Notes: generated by a model not told the origin, from the sequence alone. Numbered from the stretch's first letter, positions 40,401-52,392 are shown. The stretch is 64,000 bases of DNA from Athripsodes cinereus (GCA_947579605.1 OX388321.1:20761614-20825613), one strand, 5' to 3'. A program made the numbers and translations.

Positions 40401-43400
40401 AAAAAATATACTATTGAAAGAATATGATACTATTTTATATACAGGAGAAATTATAATTGAGGAATCGTGTACAAATAAATAATATAAGGTATAAAAACAA
40501 CATCTAAAGCAAGCAGCAAATAATACCAACATATTTTAAAATAAATAAATAAATAATGATTAATAAATTATCTACTAAATTGTAACACAATTTAAGACTT
40601 TTCCAAAAAACATATTTACAATTACCAAAGTTAGCAAAACACAAATGGAATGATTTTGTTACATTTTGTACAAACAATTTGAAAATATATAAACAAGAAT
40701 AATCAAAATGAGTAAAAAGATGTCTAAAAAATTAATACACATTTGGAAAAGTCTTCAACTGAATCTAGCTGGGGTAATGAATAAAACAATGTGGTAGTGC
40801 ATTGACAAGACATGCATACTAAAAAATAAATGGAAATTCTACAAAACATGGTTATAATTAAACATTTTGAATTGATATCAAATACGAGGATCATATTGAG
40901 TTAAGCAAATATGTTGTGGAAAAGGTAATAACTCCACCAATAACTCGTTTTGGGTGGATTGCCAAAAATATAAAAATGTTAACATAAAAAATATTTCTTC
41001 TTTTTTTTCTTACTTATTATTTTTTTGTTATATAATGGATATATACAAAAACATCAGATTTAAAAGTGCATAGAGTACAAGAAATTAAAGTGCATATATT
41101 ATTATTAGTGACAATAAGACGATTCTTACAAGGATCATCACAGCTGAAGGGCAATATGATCTCAGAATAAAACATAACTATGTAAATAAAAGAAGTGTAC
41201 TGATCTTCCAAGTGAGATATTTGTAGTTTGATTCCCATTTTTGACGGTGTAAAGAAATTGTAAATATAAAAAATTAAACACTCAACATTGGGTGAAATGT
41301 TTAAAAAATAATAAAGTTATACATCAATGATATGGTGTGAAGATGTCCTTTGTAGTATGTGCCGTTTATTAGGCCAGATAATCTGCAGGTGACATTAAGA
41401 ATTACAACAAAATTTGCTGATAAAAATCCCAGTGTTTAATTTATATTTACGTATAGGCAAGTGACAAAGAATAAAACAAATATTGCTATTATAGATATGT
41501 ATGATATTCCATCTATGCCATCATGACCTAACATTGAGATTCCTTACATGGCAACATCTATAGCAAGATCATTATGCTAGCAACAATATAGCCTGATACA
41601 AATATAGGCGACTAGACTATAAAACATGTACCTGTGTAATATTATGTATTTGGTATTAAACATTGAACTAAATAAGGAAAACCTTAGAAAAAAATAAAAC
41701 CTTTTGTTAATGCAACAACAGTTAAAATAAAATATTTTTAACTTTGTTTTACATAACAAATTGAGCTCATCTGAGAGTAAAAGGGTTCCGATTAACGAAA
41801 ATTCAATTCTATGTTATTTTTTTGTTGTGAAAAGCGTTCCAACTAGACTACTCTATAATATTAAATAATAAAAACGCCTTAAAGTGACATGGTTTTACGA
41901 AAAAAAATAAGGTTCCGTCATAATTTACAAAAATGAAAAGAAATAAAAATCCATCATTAAAAAATATTTCAAAACATATATTATATAGAATCTTAGAAAC
42001 TTCAATCACATTTTTCTCAGATTTTTTCTGATAGACTATACACATTCTCAGATATTGAAGTGTTGATGTTGGTTGAATTGTAATTATTATACATACTAAT
42101 ACATAGCTTGGTTGTGTAAAAATTCTCAATGCATTTTTTATTCTCTATGTATTATAATTTGTCATCTAATTTGTATTGCAGAGTCCCTAGTGAAGAATAG
42201 GTTTCCCACTCTTTTTAGTGAGTTTTCAAGTGTCCTGTAAAAGGCAGGTATTTGTATAACACAATTTATGAAGACATTTTACAAATACAATTCAGCAATG
42301 ATGTGTGCCTACTTCCATCCTGAATTTTTAACTTTCATTGGCTCGGAGAGAAGTAATTTCGTGTTTATTACAAGCAGTTGCTCTGTTGGCTATCTCACTT
42401 ATGGAAAATCACGAGGCAATTAATAATAATAAGTAAACAATTTTTTAAGATGTGCCTTTTTGTGGAAATACTTGAATGTCTTCTTTTTTATGGCACAAAA
42501 AAGATGATCTCTAAGTTCATACACTTAACGAATGAGTGAGTCCACTAAACTAACTCCCCATTTGTGAGAAATGCCTTGATGGTACGAATAGATATATGTA
42601 GGTCTATTATAAATGAATCTTAAAAACTTCAATATCAAACTATTTGAAACATTTCAAATAGAACAGATCTGCATGCTGCAATGGGCGTAAGTAGACAAGA
42701 TCTCAACACTAATAATAATATAACAATGCTCTATGTATGTCATTCACTATAGTGTATTGTGTGTAACAGATTTAAACCAATGTCCAGACTGTCAACTATT
42801 TGCCTATTTGCCTGGCTAGCTGGTCAGTGTGTGAATATTGCACAAGTATTATTGGACAGGGTCAGAGGGGACAAAGGAGGTAGCCACACCCCTTCCTGAA
42901 CACATTAGAGGAATGCAGTGACACAATCTACTATATAATATGAATGCTTGTCTGTGGGAAATAACTTCACAATATATTATACAGTATTGTGAAGGTTTTT
43001 ATATTATACTGTTGTATGGCTAATCTGCACTGGCATCACTAAAATGATTCTAGTAAGAGCCAGTTATATAATTATATGGGTCTGTGGTAGTCTGTAACAT
43101 AATATGTACTGGAGACATAAAAAAAATCTTCTCAATGTCACAAAAAGAGAGAATGGGTGCAAGCGAGCAAGTGATTCTTCTGGGACTACAAAATAAAAAT
43201 GAAGCTTCTCCGTTCAGAGCGAATGTAATCCAATTTAGTCTGCTTTTTCCATAATATGCCTAACTCAATATTATTGTCATGTGAATAGTATATTGTGAAA
43301 GATGGTCTCCAGTCCATTGGGAATTTATAAATACCTGTCTTTTACAATTAGAGACACTTGAAAACTTTTGTAGATATGACAGAAGTCTATTTTGAGAGTG

Positions 43401-46400
43401 TGGATATATATGTGTATTAGTATTAACACAATTTCAATAAACGCTTCATTAGATTGTAGTAATAATAATTCTTGTCTGTTTACATTGTACTTTCCTACAT
43501 GAAACAATAAACAAGATGTGGTACATTTACGTGAGTTGACACCTATTATTAGAAATACACAATCACTAATTAACTAGAAATATGTCAGATGGCGTTTAGT
43601 CCTGATAATTTATGTCCACACTTATTAAAGACGAGGAAGTGCATGCACAGACATTGTTGGCCAATGATGGCTGACAAAGGGACAGCTGCGACAGGAATAT
43701 TTATTAATTTATTTATAAATCAACTGTGTGGTTATAGAAATGTGATCAGAGAAAAGGGTGAATCATACAATGAATCACTTCAGTCACAATACATACAAGA
43801 TTATTGTAGTTGATGAAAAAAGGTAATTTAATTAAATGCAAAGCAAAACAACTTAACTTTCATTCAGAGCATTTTGTATCTGTAAAGTTAGCCCTATTCA
43901 CAATATTCTAAATACTTTGTTCATATTGTCGTATGACAAATTAAATGAAAAATCAAATATTTTCTATAAAATATTTAGTTTACATAATTCATAATTTACG
44001 GAGTAATTCTATAGTCCAGTGGTATGAAGTTGAAACTTCAATTTATAGTTTCACCCAATTTCATTATAATAGTACAAAAAAAAGGTATTTTGGATAAAGT
44101 TTCAACTCCAAGAAATTTGATAGAAAAAAGTAGGTGATATATTTTATCCCAAACTGCACATGATATTTTTATAGCTCCCAGAAGAACTATATTACATTTC
44201 AGTATTTATTTATCTTGCAAAAGCAGTTGTAGGTACACAGTATCTAGTTTCTTTAAATAGAATGATGCATTTCTTTATACATCATTCAGTTCCGCAGACA
44301 AGAGTCTTTGACTCTTGCTATTTAAAATGTCACTATTTCAACTTCTTTCTGTTTGATTTTCAATTCTCTGAATTGGCGAATGACATTAGATCAGAGAATG
44401 TTATATTGTTTTTATTTTTGTTTCCCACTTTAAATAATATTCAGTCTGTAGACATAGTACTCCATCGGTGTGGTTGGCATAAATTATTTTTACGATGGAC
44501 GAATGATGAACGTTAATTTTTTTACTCTTTCCATTCATCTCCTAGGGAAGAATATGGTATGAAAGATATAGTAAAGAGAATGAATGTGAATAAGTTAAAG
44601 TGATTTGTATACGTGGAGAGTGATGAAAATATGAAAAATAAATTACTTCCATCTCGTTTGTGATGACATTGAATTATCACATTCAAACACATATCTAATT
44701 TATTTTTTAATACTTTGAATAACTGGAAAGAACTTTTCATCTGATATCCAGAGTTTTAATTTTCAAAATTAATAAAAATTGAGCCATCCCACTTGGATTC
44801 ACCTTCAATATCCAATAATATTGTTTACAATTTATTTACTACTACTATACCATGACGGCGTATCCCACATTGACCTTTCATGCCAAACAAAAATTAAGAC
44901 ATTCAGGATGGGTGGGAAACTGCATCACTGAGTTTTAAATGTGCAGTGTCTTCATTTTTTCAAACAACAGTCTTTTACAAGACACTTGAAAACTTAAGAG
45001 AAAAGAGTGGGAGACCAACTCTTTGCCGGATGCTCCACAGAACACGATCGCTGAAAAAGTATAAAACAGCATGGTTTAAACTGACCTGCTGATTGGTAAA
45101 TTAAATTACATATGCAATTTTAATTTCTTGTACTCGAGGATGATGGTGGGGTGGAGCGTAGACAACAAACAACGACTCACCGAGGAAGTGCAATCTGTCT
45201 CTGGCCATACCGAGGTTAGTCTGCATCTTGTCGTGTAGCCTCTGTGCCCTCTGCCAGGCTTCCCCTCTCCCCGCCCAGCATTCCACAGCTATCCCCTGCT
45301 CCAGTTCTCCAATTCCCTTCTTGTACAACTCGATCGCCAACTCTTTCTGACCTGGGAATCAAAACACATACAAAATTAGAGTAATTAAAGTATATCTATA
45401 TGGTTTCACACACGAGTCAGCCATAAGTTAATTCATAAATGTTGTGCTAACTTTAAAATTCTTCTAATGCCAGTTTTCACAGAGATGTTTTATTTTATGA
45501 TTGCAGTCCTTTCATGGTTTATTTTTTCATTATTAAATATTTTGATACATTAGTATTTAGTGTAATATAACAACGCACAGTTTGTCGTTAGCCTGAAGGT
45601 AGAGTCTCGGCCTCATGCACAAGAGGTGCGCGGTTCAATCTCAGGTACCGGCAAATTATCCTTTCATGTCACAAGCAAGCGAGAAAGGTGTATAAGGTTG
45701 TATTTGGGTTTACGACAACAACCCAGATATGTCTTTTCAAACGAAAAAATAAATTTTACAAGATTATAACAACAGCAATACTCAAACAATACAAGAATAT
45801 AATATAGATGTGTTCAAGTAATGAGTGTTTGGAAATGTGATATACAAACTAAAAGGGGAAGATTATTATAAGACTTGTACGTAAACATGGGAGATTATCT
45901 CAATACTCCTATTACTTTCATGGGGTGCATTGACTCTTATGTGGTTTCTTCACAACTACATTATAAAACTTAATCAACCATATATACTCTATTTATAATA
46001 AAGAAATATAAAAAAAAGTTGTTTCCAAACGATCTATATTAGTTAGAAGATAAACTCGGTTAGACAACCGATGTGCATCTGCAATAGCTAGTGGATTTAT
46101 TGTAAAAACAGATTGCTTTTACATAGTTATTTAGGATGGAAAAATATTAAAATGTTTATGTTGAAAGGCATAGTTCATCGATAAATTGGTTGAATTAAAA
46201 TGTCTTATGGGTATTTTTTTTAAATACAATTATCCAACTTTTACAGACACTCACAATCTTTTGTAGTAAAAATTAGGAAGGTTTAGCTTAAAAGAATAGA
46301 GTATTATTTTTTATTTTGTTTTTATCATTATTTTCAATTTGTCTTTTGTTTTATTTTATTGGGTTAGTTGGAAGATACAGTATCTCTGCGATAAACTCAC

Positions 46401-49400
46401 CTATTGTGCAAAATTATTTCTATATACCATGTTGTAATCCTATATTATTTTTGTACAATAAGGTTTATTATTATTATCTTTTGTATAGTCCATAAGCTCT
46501 GACAACAAAATGTATGGAAGAAGAACTAAATAATTTGAAAATTTGTTTGCCATTCATACACCCTTGTACCAATATTATTACATAGACAACAGATCTACCT
46601 TTCCAAGCACCCATTATGTTAGAAGAATCGTATCATTCATACTTAACACATGTTCAAACTAATCAACACTCTTGATCCTCTCTATTCTAATCGCAATAGA
46701 GTTTGGCATTGACTCACAAAACAGATATCTATATGTCTATAACTAGTTAGCCACATGCTTATCTATCTAAAGTCTTGTTATCTTTATCAACAAACACAGT
46801 GTGTACACACGCTAGCAACTAGTATTTACTGGACGTACATAAATATGATTTTTGCCTTTTGGCAAATTACATAATCATTAAAAATATTCAACAGAATGTA
46901 TTAATTAACTAAAGAGTAATTGACAAACTGTCTAGCATCTGAATCGCTCCATGTTAAAGGGGCGTAAGTCACAATTTTTGCTAAATTGAGTTATTTATGC
47001 AAAAATGTCGAAAAAACACTTATCCATCCGTGTAGCACATAAAATTAAACATAAGTCAAGTGAATATATACAAAAATTATATATTTTTTTTTTCATTCCA
47101 TGTTAAAAGGGTACATTAGGTACGCAATTGTAATAAAGTTATGACTTTATTATAATACTACAGTAAGAACTAAATATTTTTAGGTAATTTACTGTATACA
47201 ACATTGCAATTGTCAATTAGAACATTTTACCGCCAAAATTGACATTGACATGAGGACACCGACAATAGACTGTGATCATGACATTAATGATTAATAAATA
47301 CTCTACATACATCTATATAATTAATTTTTATATTTTAAAAGTTACGTCTGTCGTTATAATACATTTATTTATTATTTTAATATTACTATTGTGAACTATA
47401 TTTATAATTTTTATTGTGAAATTGTTCATTTATTACAACTCCTTTCCATTCCTTGTAAAAAGGGCGTAAGTCCAACGTTTTCAAATTAAATTTTCTCACA
47501 GACTAAAGTGAATTTCTCCATGATTGATAGATAATCGTATGTAAAATATACTATTTTACTTTAATAAATGTAAACAAAAAATTGTTTCCTTTATTTTTTT
47601 TTCACCAGAGAGTTTTATTGCATTCCTGTAAAATTATGTGAATTGGACTACGCCCCTTTAACATAGAACGATTCATCTGTTGTGCGAACTTTTGATATAA
47701 TTACTTAATTAGTTAGCATTTAATTAATTAATTACTCTTATTAATTAAAATTGATGTATTACAGGTAAAAGAATGAGAATACTCAGTTTTCAAGGATTAT
47801 CAAATTTTGACTTTATTTTACATACAAAAAAAATCACAAATGGTTTAAGCTCTAATACTTTTAATAATTTAGTGACCTGGTTCAAGTCTGGGAAAGTCGT
47901 TGTGAAACTGGTTTGACAATGATTCTGCAAGTCGAAACCAGGTCACTATGTTATAAAAAATAGTAAAACTTTAACCATTTGTGTTGTTTTTTTACATAAA
48001 AAATAGAGTTTTTTTGTGGAATTTTACAAAATAAATTTCAACTAATCAATAAAAAAAAACTATGTAATTTAAGCTGAGATCAAGTTTACAGATGACAGCA
48101 TTACTAAAGCAATTATCTGACCATTTTTGTAAATGCGTTGGGAACTGTCTATTTTTTACAGCTATTTGTTCGTGGGATTGATTGTGTGTATCATCAATTA
48201 AATCGAAATTTTCGTTTTGTCGAGTTATGGAGCTGGACAGTTGATATTTACAGCTTGAAGTGTCGGGATGTACAAGAATGTATATTTGGGTTCATCAAAA
48301 ACTCATAATAATTTTATTTACATAACAAAAAATAAGAAATAAACAAGTAAACTAACGTCAACAACATTCTTAAATTTTAGTATCAAAAGAAGAGGCAAGA
48401 CTTTGTATATTTGTTTGAAAAAAAATAATACCTAAGAATTCTTTGTCATTCTCCTCTATTCTATTCTTAAAGGCCATCCACTAGTTTATATGAGTAATCA
48501 AAGTAGGTGCCTACATGTCGTTCATTCATACAAGTTTGTACAGGAGAAAAATATGTGGGTTGTTATACATAATACTACATCCAATGAATAAACTACACAA
48601 GAGTATATATATGCCCGTAATATAATTATGTAATGGTAAAGAATATAATATGTACCCACTGGGCTCTCTAAACAAAAAGTCAAATACAATGATAACTGAT
48701 ATATATAGGTACCTATCTACATCACCCACACACTCATCAATAGCTAGAGTAGTAATACTAAATGTGTATATATTAATTTGTAAGTATGTGTGTTAGTACA
48801 TCTGGTATGTAGACTCCTTTACCAGATGAATAATAGGGAAACTAATGTCCTCTTTAGCAAACTTGTATATATTGAAGGTTAAAATAAAGCTGTCGCTTTT
48901 TTACTAACAAACCTTTTACAGATCGCACAAAATATTTAAACAGAAATACTAAGCAGTAAAGGGTTTGCTACATGGTATTGACAAAATAATTTTGCACAAT
49001 GGGCGAGTTAATCGCAGAAGCGTGATACCTTCCAACTAACCCACATAATAACCAAACAGATAAGGTAAAAACTTTCCTCAAAAACCCGTAATATGTTTTG
49101 AGCAATATATTTTTTGCTAGGTCAGTGGGAAGATATTGTAATATAGTTAATAATAAACTTGCCCTCTGTACGTTTTGTACTGTATATTTGTTTCGCTAGT
49201 GTGTAATGATTAATATTATAACTAATGTGCAGTTAAGAATAAAGTTATTTGGAAGACATTGCATTCTAACGATAAACTCATCCTCTGTACATTGAATTGT
49301 ATAATGATATTTTTATGATACTTTGTATTGATTTGAAATATTGCAACCAATCTACAGAGAAGAATAAAATAGAGTAAATATTTCTTCCTTTACAGTACAT

Positions 49401-51651
49401 CCCAACAATAATAAATAAGATCAAAATTTACTTTATTTCATTAAAAACTTTTTGAATAGACGGCGGAGGCTTCTACTCTCCAAGAAGAACCAAGATTTAT
49501 AGGCTAGTGTTAATAATATTTATTATAGTGGTATATTGTAAGTGTAAGCGTATGTATGTGTGATGTAGCTAGTTTCCATATTAGGCATAACGTACTCATA
49601 CATAACAGAGGTTGAAAACTATTTTCTTTGCAAAAATTTTATAACTAGATTTTGCTACAAATGTGTCCGCAATAAAAAATTAAGCTTTATATGACAAGCA
49701 AAGTGTTAATAATACTTTGTATTCAAATTCTTATGTATTTATTTATTCATTCTTCACTGTACATTGATTAAAAACAATTACATAAAAGGTATACATTCAA
49801 ATTAAATACAATCAATATACAGAGGGTGAGTTTATCGCAAAGGTGCGATCTCTTCCAACTAACCCAAAAGTATTAACTTAAATTAAAAGCAATTTGGAAA
49901 AAAAAACTTATTATTATGAATTCAACGGTGAGGTCATGACACTCAAATTGTACCTATAGTTTTTTCATGCATTTAAAATGGTGCAAAGTTAGACATATAA
50001 TCTAAAAATCCGTTTAGTTCTTGTAAAGAATAGGCCTCCCAATCTTTTCTGTTAATTTTTGAGTGTTCTGTAAATTCATAAAACATTACATTATAAGATA
50101 TTTAACATCTTTAGTGCAGTGGTGAGGTATGCCATTCAGCCTGAATGTTTTAACTTTTACTGACACCAAGAGGATGACTTGCATGCTTATTAGACGCAAT
50201 TAGTCCGCTGGCTACCCCACTTGTGAGAAATGCCGTAATGGTATGAAAGAATAAATTAATATAATTATATTTCCAATAAAAGGTTGCAGCTCCCTGCACA
50301 GAGATTGGCATGATTTGACCTGTTACTTTCCACAATGAAGTGATTGTTATTCTCATAATACATATAACCACTAATAAACAATGATTATTATGCCAATCAA
50401 TTATTTTTTTAAATTCATATCTATTTAAAATCAAAATTAAACACACATCACAAGTAATGCTGAATAATAGCTTAATCTTATCAAAATAATTTAATATACA
50501 ATAAGTAAATTTAAAAAACACATTTATTTATTAAATCAATAAACGGCCTATGTCTTCTACAGTATATAATAAAATTGGTTAACTGGAAGATAAGCTTGGC
50601 AATTTCTCATGATTTTTTTTTTATCAATAAAGTGCTATTATTATTAACATATTAATACAGCATTAACTACTACCATGCTATACAATCATAGATACCTATA
50701 CATGCCAAATTTCACTTGTCTATTGTTTTTTCATTATTGCCACTAACAAAGGTCCCTTTACATATCTGTCTTTTGAAAATGAGCGGCTCTAGTACCAATT
50801 TTTATTTGAGATTTAGAAAATTTTGAAAAATTGATGTTTCCAAGTCCTGTTGCTATAGAAGGGTGGAGATAGACTTGATGAATTGAAAGAAATGATTTCA
50901 TAATTATATTTTTATTAGTAATTTTAAGAACACAATGGAAACGAGATAAAATAATAAAAGAGTATTTGTTTTAATCAAAATTTATCTCTGAGTGATCAAG
51001 GAAGTTATCTCCAATTTATTTATAATTGATGCAAAAATATACAATATTATTCATTAACTGAATTTATAATTAGATAGCATTACAAAGATGAGTATGTACA
51101 GTGAAAGATAACAAAACAAAAGATTGCACAATCAAAACAATTGAATATAAACAAAATATAGATTTACCTTCATTCTCTTCATCTATCTTTAGGGCTTTGG
51201 AGATGTATTCAAAGGCCCTCCTATGGTGATGTTTCTGCTTGGCTAGTAGGGGGTCTCCAGGACCCGGCCCACTAGTGTGTCTCGCGGTTGAGGACATCTC
51301 GGAGGGCAGAAGCTCATTCCTCGACTCGCTTCTCTCCCGTAACTTGGTGGTATTTTCAACTACCGTAGTGATTTGCCGAGGCTTAGTCAGAAGCCTGTAG
51401 GACGCCGTATAAATGTACTTAAAAATAATAAACAACTGATAAATAACAGACCGAAGAATGTTGAATAAAATTATAACGGGGAAAGAAACAAAATATAAAT
51501 TCCGTTTGTGTACCGACGGCTCAGAATCATTTATATTTGCTCCCGACTTTACTATGTCTTGTTCGGACTTCCTGCATTTATTGCTATTGGATGACTTGTT
51601 TTGTGTCTTGCGTGCATTCCTTCCAACATGGCAATCTTCTCCAGAAACCAT
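28473..51651 (-). CDS. spas: Spastin, microtubule-severing AAA ATPase, 9 coding exons
   Basis: Coding exons in transcript order: 51651-51168, 45351-45181, 38173-37934, 31841-31651, 31501-31304, 30959-30702, 30212-30022, 29833-29640, 28636-28473; 2091 nt, 696 aa (human 616, fly about 758). Residues 51-87 form the hydrophobic hairpin that inserts in ER and lipid-droplet membranes. The MIT domain is about 141-218, followed by a basic Ser/Pro/Gly-rich linker expected to bind microtubules (about 299-362). The AAA domain has Walker A GPPGNGKT (462-469), pore loop KYVGDGEK (from 494), Walker B IIFIDE (517-522), sensor-1 Asn 567, arginine fingers R578/R579, and a C-terminal helix [15 protein letters not shown]. 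All catalytic residues are present. The first ATG has T at -3 (weak context) with an in-frame TAA two codons upstream; the next in-frame Met is 119, just before the MIT domain. Head to head with TrpRS. Confidence 0.98.
28637..29639 (-). other. Spastin intron 8
   Basis: A 1003-nt intron separating the AAA core exon from the last exon. It contains the hairpin at 28700-28894, a LINE-tail-like piece around 29040-29140, and a strongly C-depleted, GT-rich stretch at 29211-29343. Confidence 0.85.
28700..28894. repeat. 88-nt inverted repeat (hairpin) in spastin intron 8
   Basis: Arms 28700-28787 and 28807-28894 are reverse complements with about three mismatches, separated by a 19-nt loop. The near end lies 64 nt inside the intron from the last-exon acceptor. 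It looks like a foldback MITE, and when transcribed it would form a stable duplex. Confidence 0.9.
30213..30701 (-). other. Spastin intron 6
   Basis: A 489-nt AT-rich intron with consensus ends. I recognise no repeat or gene in it. Confidence 0.8.
30960..31303 (-). other. Spastin intron 5
   Basis: A 344-nt intron with consensus ends and no recognisable element. Confidence 0.8.
31945..32150 (+). repeat. Dispersed family A, diverged copy
   Basis: Family signals tgtcccgtaaaaagcagg, acacgcagttagttagctgg and agatggtata in the right order, with insertions. Confidence 0.55.
32771..33168 (-). mobile_element. Non-LTR retrotransposon 3' fragment (after the RT domain)
   Basis: The minus strand encodes the region following the reverse transcriptase domain in non-LTR elements: [63 protein letters not shown] and [15 protein letters not shown] interrupts after GHVE (about 33030) and the 5' body is missing, so it is dead. 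The 3' end reads taccccacctgag...ggtatag. A second copy is at 58885. Confidence 0.85.
33711..33921 (+). repeat. Dispersed family A copy with (TAG)n tail
   Basis: Includes gacctgtaaaaggcagg, gatgaggtttgccaccc-like sequence, tgtcttaattttt, tgcatgtttattat and caaccccacttg, ending in about seven TAG units with one CAG. Confidence 0.75.
35338..35545 (-). repeat. Dispersed family A, degraded
   Basis: Reverse-strand matches tcacggcatttcctgc, atggggtagccggcg and atcctctctgtgc, then a second fragment after 35490. Confidence 0.5.
35640..35816 (-). repeat. tRNA-derived SINE, family B, with both pol III boxes
   Basis: On the minus strand: gaggtggtcggaagcctg, AAGCCTGATGGT (box A area), then a perfect box B GGTTCAATTCC (35753-35763) and a body of about 110 nt ending in an A/T-rich tail. 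The anticodon-like part does not fold as an intact tRNA. Partial copies lie at 8685 and 53813. Confidence 0.75.
35922..35972 (-). repeat. Dispersed family A 3' terminus with (CTA)n
   Basis: Five ACT units, then ataccaccatggggcatccc and acaagtgggatggtaacgg, the reverse complement of the family's 3' end. Confidence 0.6.
36101..36119. repeat. (GT)n microsatellite
   Basis: About nine GT units in spastin intron 3. Confidence 0.85.
36659..36766 (+). pseudogene. Possible orphan terminal exon or transposon ORF end
   Basis: After a pyrimidine-rich stretch and CTACAG, a 35-codon frame runs to a TAA at 36764-36766. It reads [18 protein letters not shown] and then a mixed hydrophobic/charged stretch, looking more protein-like than other short frames here. 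It lies antisense inside spastin intron 3. I found no partner exon or recognisable family. It may be a decayed transposase C-terminus, a retrocopy fragment or chance. Confidence 0.2.
42181..42433 (+). repeat. Dispersed family A, long copy
   Basis: From gagtccctagtgaagaatag through tgtcctgtaaaaggcagg, cagcaatgatgtgtgcc, tttattacaagcagttg and gctatctcacttatgg to a (TAA)n-like tail. About 250 bp, one of the most complete copies. Confidence 0.8.
42440..42600 (+). repeat. Dispersed family A, second adjacent copy (3' part)
   Basis: Contains acttgaatgtcttcttttt, actaactccccatttgtgag and aaatgccttgatggta. It follows the previous copy directly in the same orientation. Confidence 0.6.
44838..45040 (-). 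repeat. Dispersed family A, near-complete copy
   Basis: Starts with (CTA)n, then ctataccatgacggcg, aagacattcaggatgggtgg, tcttttacaagacactt and ctttgccggatgctcc. Confidence 0.75.
45581..45740 (+). repeat. tRNA-derived SINE with both pol III boxes
   Basis: Box A-like TTAGCCTGAAGGTAGAG (about 45589), an anticodon-arm-like CCTC...GAGG, and box B GGTTCAATCTC (45632-45642), followed by the body gaaaggtgtataaggttg and acccagatatgtc. The second copy at 3870 shares the body. Confidence 0.75.
46361..46490 (+). repeat. LINE-tail-like repeat (family D)
   Basis: Reads gggttagttggaagatac, tgcgataaactcacc and ttgtgcaaaattatttc, and ends tttgtacaataagg. The pattern of a ggaagag...gcgataa hairpin followed by tgtac resembles RTE-type LINE 3'UTRs in insects; assignment is by memory of that pattern. 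Confidence 0.5.
46941..47674. mobile_element. 734-bp element with inverted ends
   Basis: Left end gaatcgctccatgttaaagg then ggcgtaagtc; the right end is its near-reverse complement (gactacgccccttta then acatagaacgattc). ATCT lies at each flank (46937-46940, 47675-47678). Terminus-like motifs recur inside at about 47098 and 47447. No coding frame. Confidence 0.6.
47809..48013. repeat. Foldback repeat
   Basis: Imperfect inverted arms of about 65-70 nt: atcacaaatggtttaag and agtgacctggtt on the left, aaccaggtcact and taaccatttgtgtt on the right. Probably a decayed MITE. Confidence 0.65.
48979..49042 (-). repeat. LINE-tail-like repeat (family D)
   Basis: Reverse complement of the 46361 repeat: ataattttgcacaatgggcg, then gttaatcgcag and cttccaactaaccc. 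Confidence 0.5.
49120..49260 (+). repeat. LINE-tail-like repeat (family D)
   Basis: Contains gtcagtgggaagatattg, aataaacttgccctctgtac and a T-rich tail. Confidence 0.45.
49735..49866 (-). repeat. LINE-tail-like repeat (family D), best copy
   Basis: On the minus strand: gggttagttggaagagatcg, cacctttgcgataaactc, accctctgtatattg, then a tail toward tacagtgaagaataaataa. The gcgataa-type hairpin and the AATAAA-rich end fit a LINE 3'UTR. Confidence 0.55.
50016..50246 (+). repeat. Dispersed family A, near-complete copy
   Basis: From gttcttgtaaagaatagg to acttgtgagaaatgccgtaa and tggtatg; about 230 bp with all internal landmarks. Confidence 0.8.
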
Positions 51652-52392
51652 TAATTACAATTTGTTTAAGAGTTGACACGGTTCTTTTGTCTCGCGCGAT
51701 CTTCAAAATAATGACAGCACCCGCGACGACAGGGCCACCGCCGCCATTTTACAAATTCGACTGAAAAAAGTTGCCAATGCGCATGACAGTTGGGAAATGT
51801 TACTTACTTAAAAAAATAAACGATGAGTAACAATTAATTTTTCCGAAAACGTGCACATCTTAATTTAATTTACAATGTTTTAGAGTATTTCGGGTGATAA
51901 AAAAATTTGGATTCTTAAAATTTAAAGTACAGTTTTAAGTAACCCTCAATTGAAAATATTATTTCCAAAATTCCTATAGATTTAAAAAAATATTTCTATT
52001 TTACTAACCGATTAAAAAATATACATGTTAACTGGGATCTTGCTCTTATTATTTCTACAGAAAATTATTTTTGTATCTTTTGGTAAGATGGACACCATCT
52101 ACAACCATATTATATTATTATTATACATGGTGCTACCTTTTTAGAATACATTTATTGAGCTGCTGGTTGCCGGTATGAAAAAGTTGTGTAGATTAGCTAT
52201 AAAATAATTGACACATGCCTGACATTTGGTTTGCGTTTGTGGTTTTGTGGAATGTCACTGACTGTGATAAGTGCGGGAGTATAACATTTTGTATGACACG
52301 TGGATTGCGAATTCACTGTACAAATATAAAACATTTTGAATAATTCAAAAGATTGTGTGAAAGAGTGACTTATAACTTTCAAATTTCATATA
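51652..52392. promoter_or_regulatory. Shared upstream region of spastin (-) and TrpRS (+)
   Basis: The 741-bp gap between divergent start codons. A locally CpG-richer patch at about 51,675-51,790 holds GCCGCCATTTT (51740-51750, YY1-like) and TGCGCATG (51778-51785, NRF1-like). CACGTG lies at 52297-52302, nearer TrpRS. No TATA box is well placed. The motif names are consensus matches only. Confidence 0.5.

Larger units (their letters stand above)
38174..45180 (-). other. Spastin intron 2 (7.0 kb)
   Basis: Mostly unassigned AT-rich DNA from 38,200 to 42,150. Family A copies lie at 42181, 42440 and 44838. The short frames here show no known domain. Confidence 0.8.
45352..51167 (-). other. Spastin intron 1 (5.8 kb)
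   Basis: Holds a tRNA-SINE (45581), several LINE-tail-like pieces (46361, 48979, 49120, 49735), an element at 46941, a foldback at 47809 and family A at 50016. No extra coding exon seen. Confidence 0.85.

Noticed and set aside
43589..43813. 74-codon frame in spastin intron 2
   Set aside because: No similarity to a known family that I recognise; length is within chance expectation.
45581..45655. Possible tRNA gene on the plus strand
   Set aside because: Good box B but poor acceptor pairing, and the downstream body is shared with 3870. SINE again.
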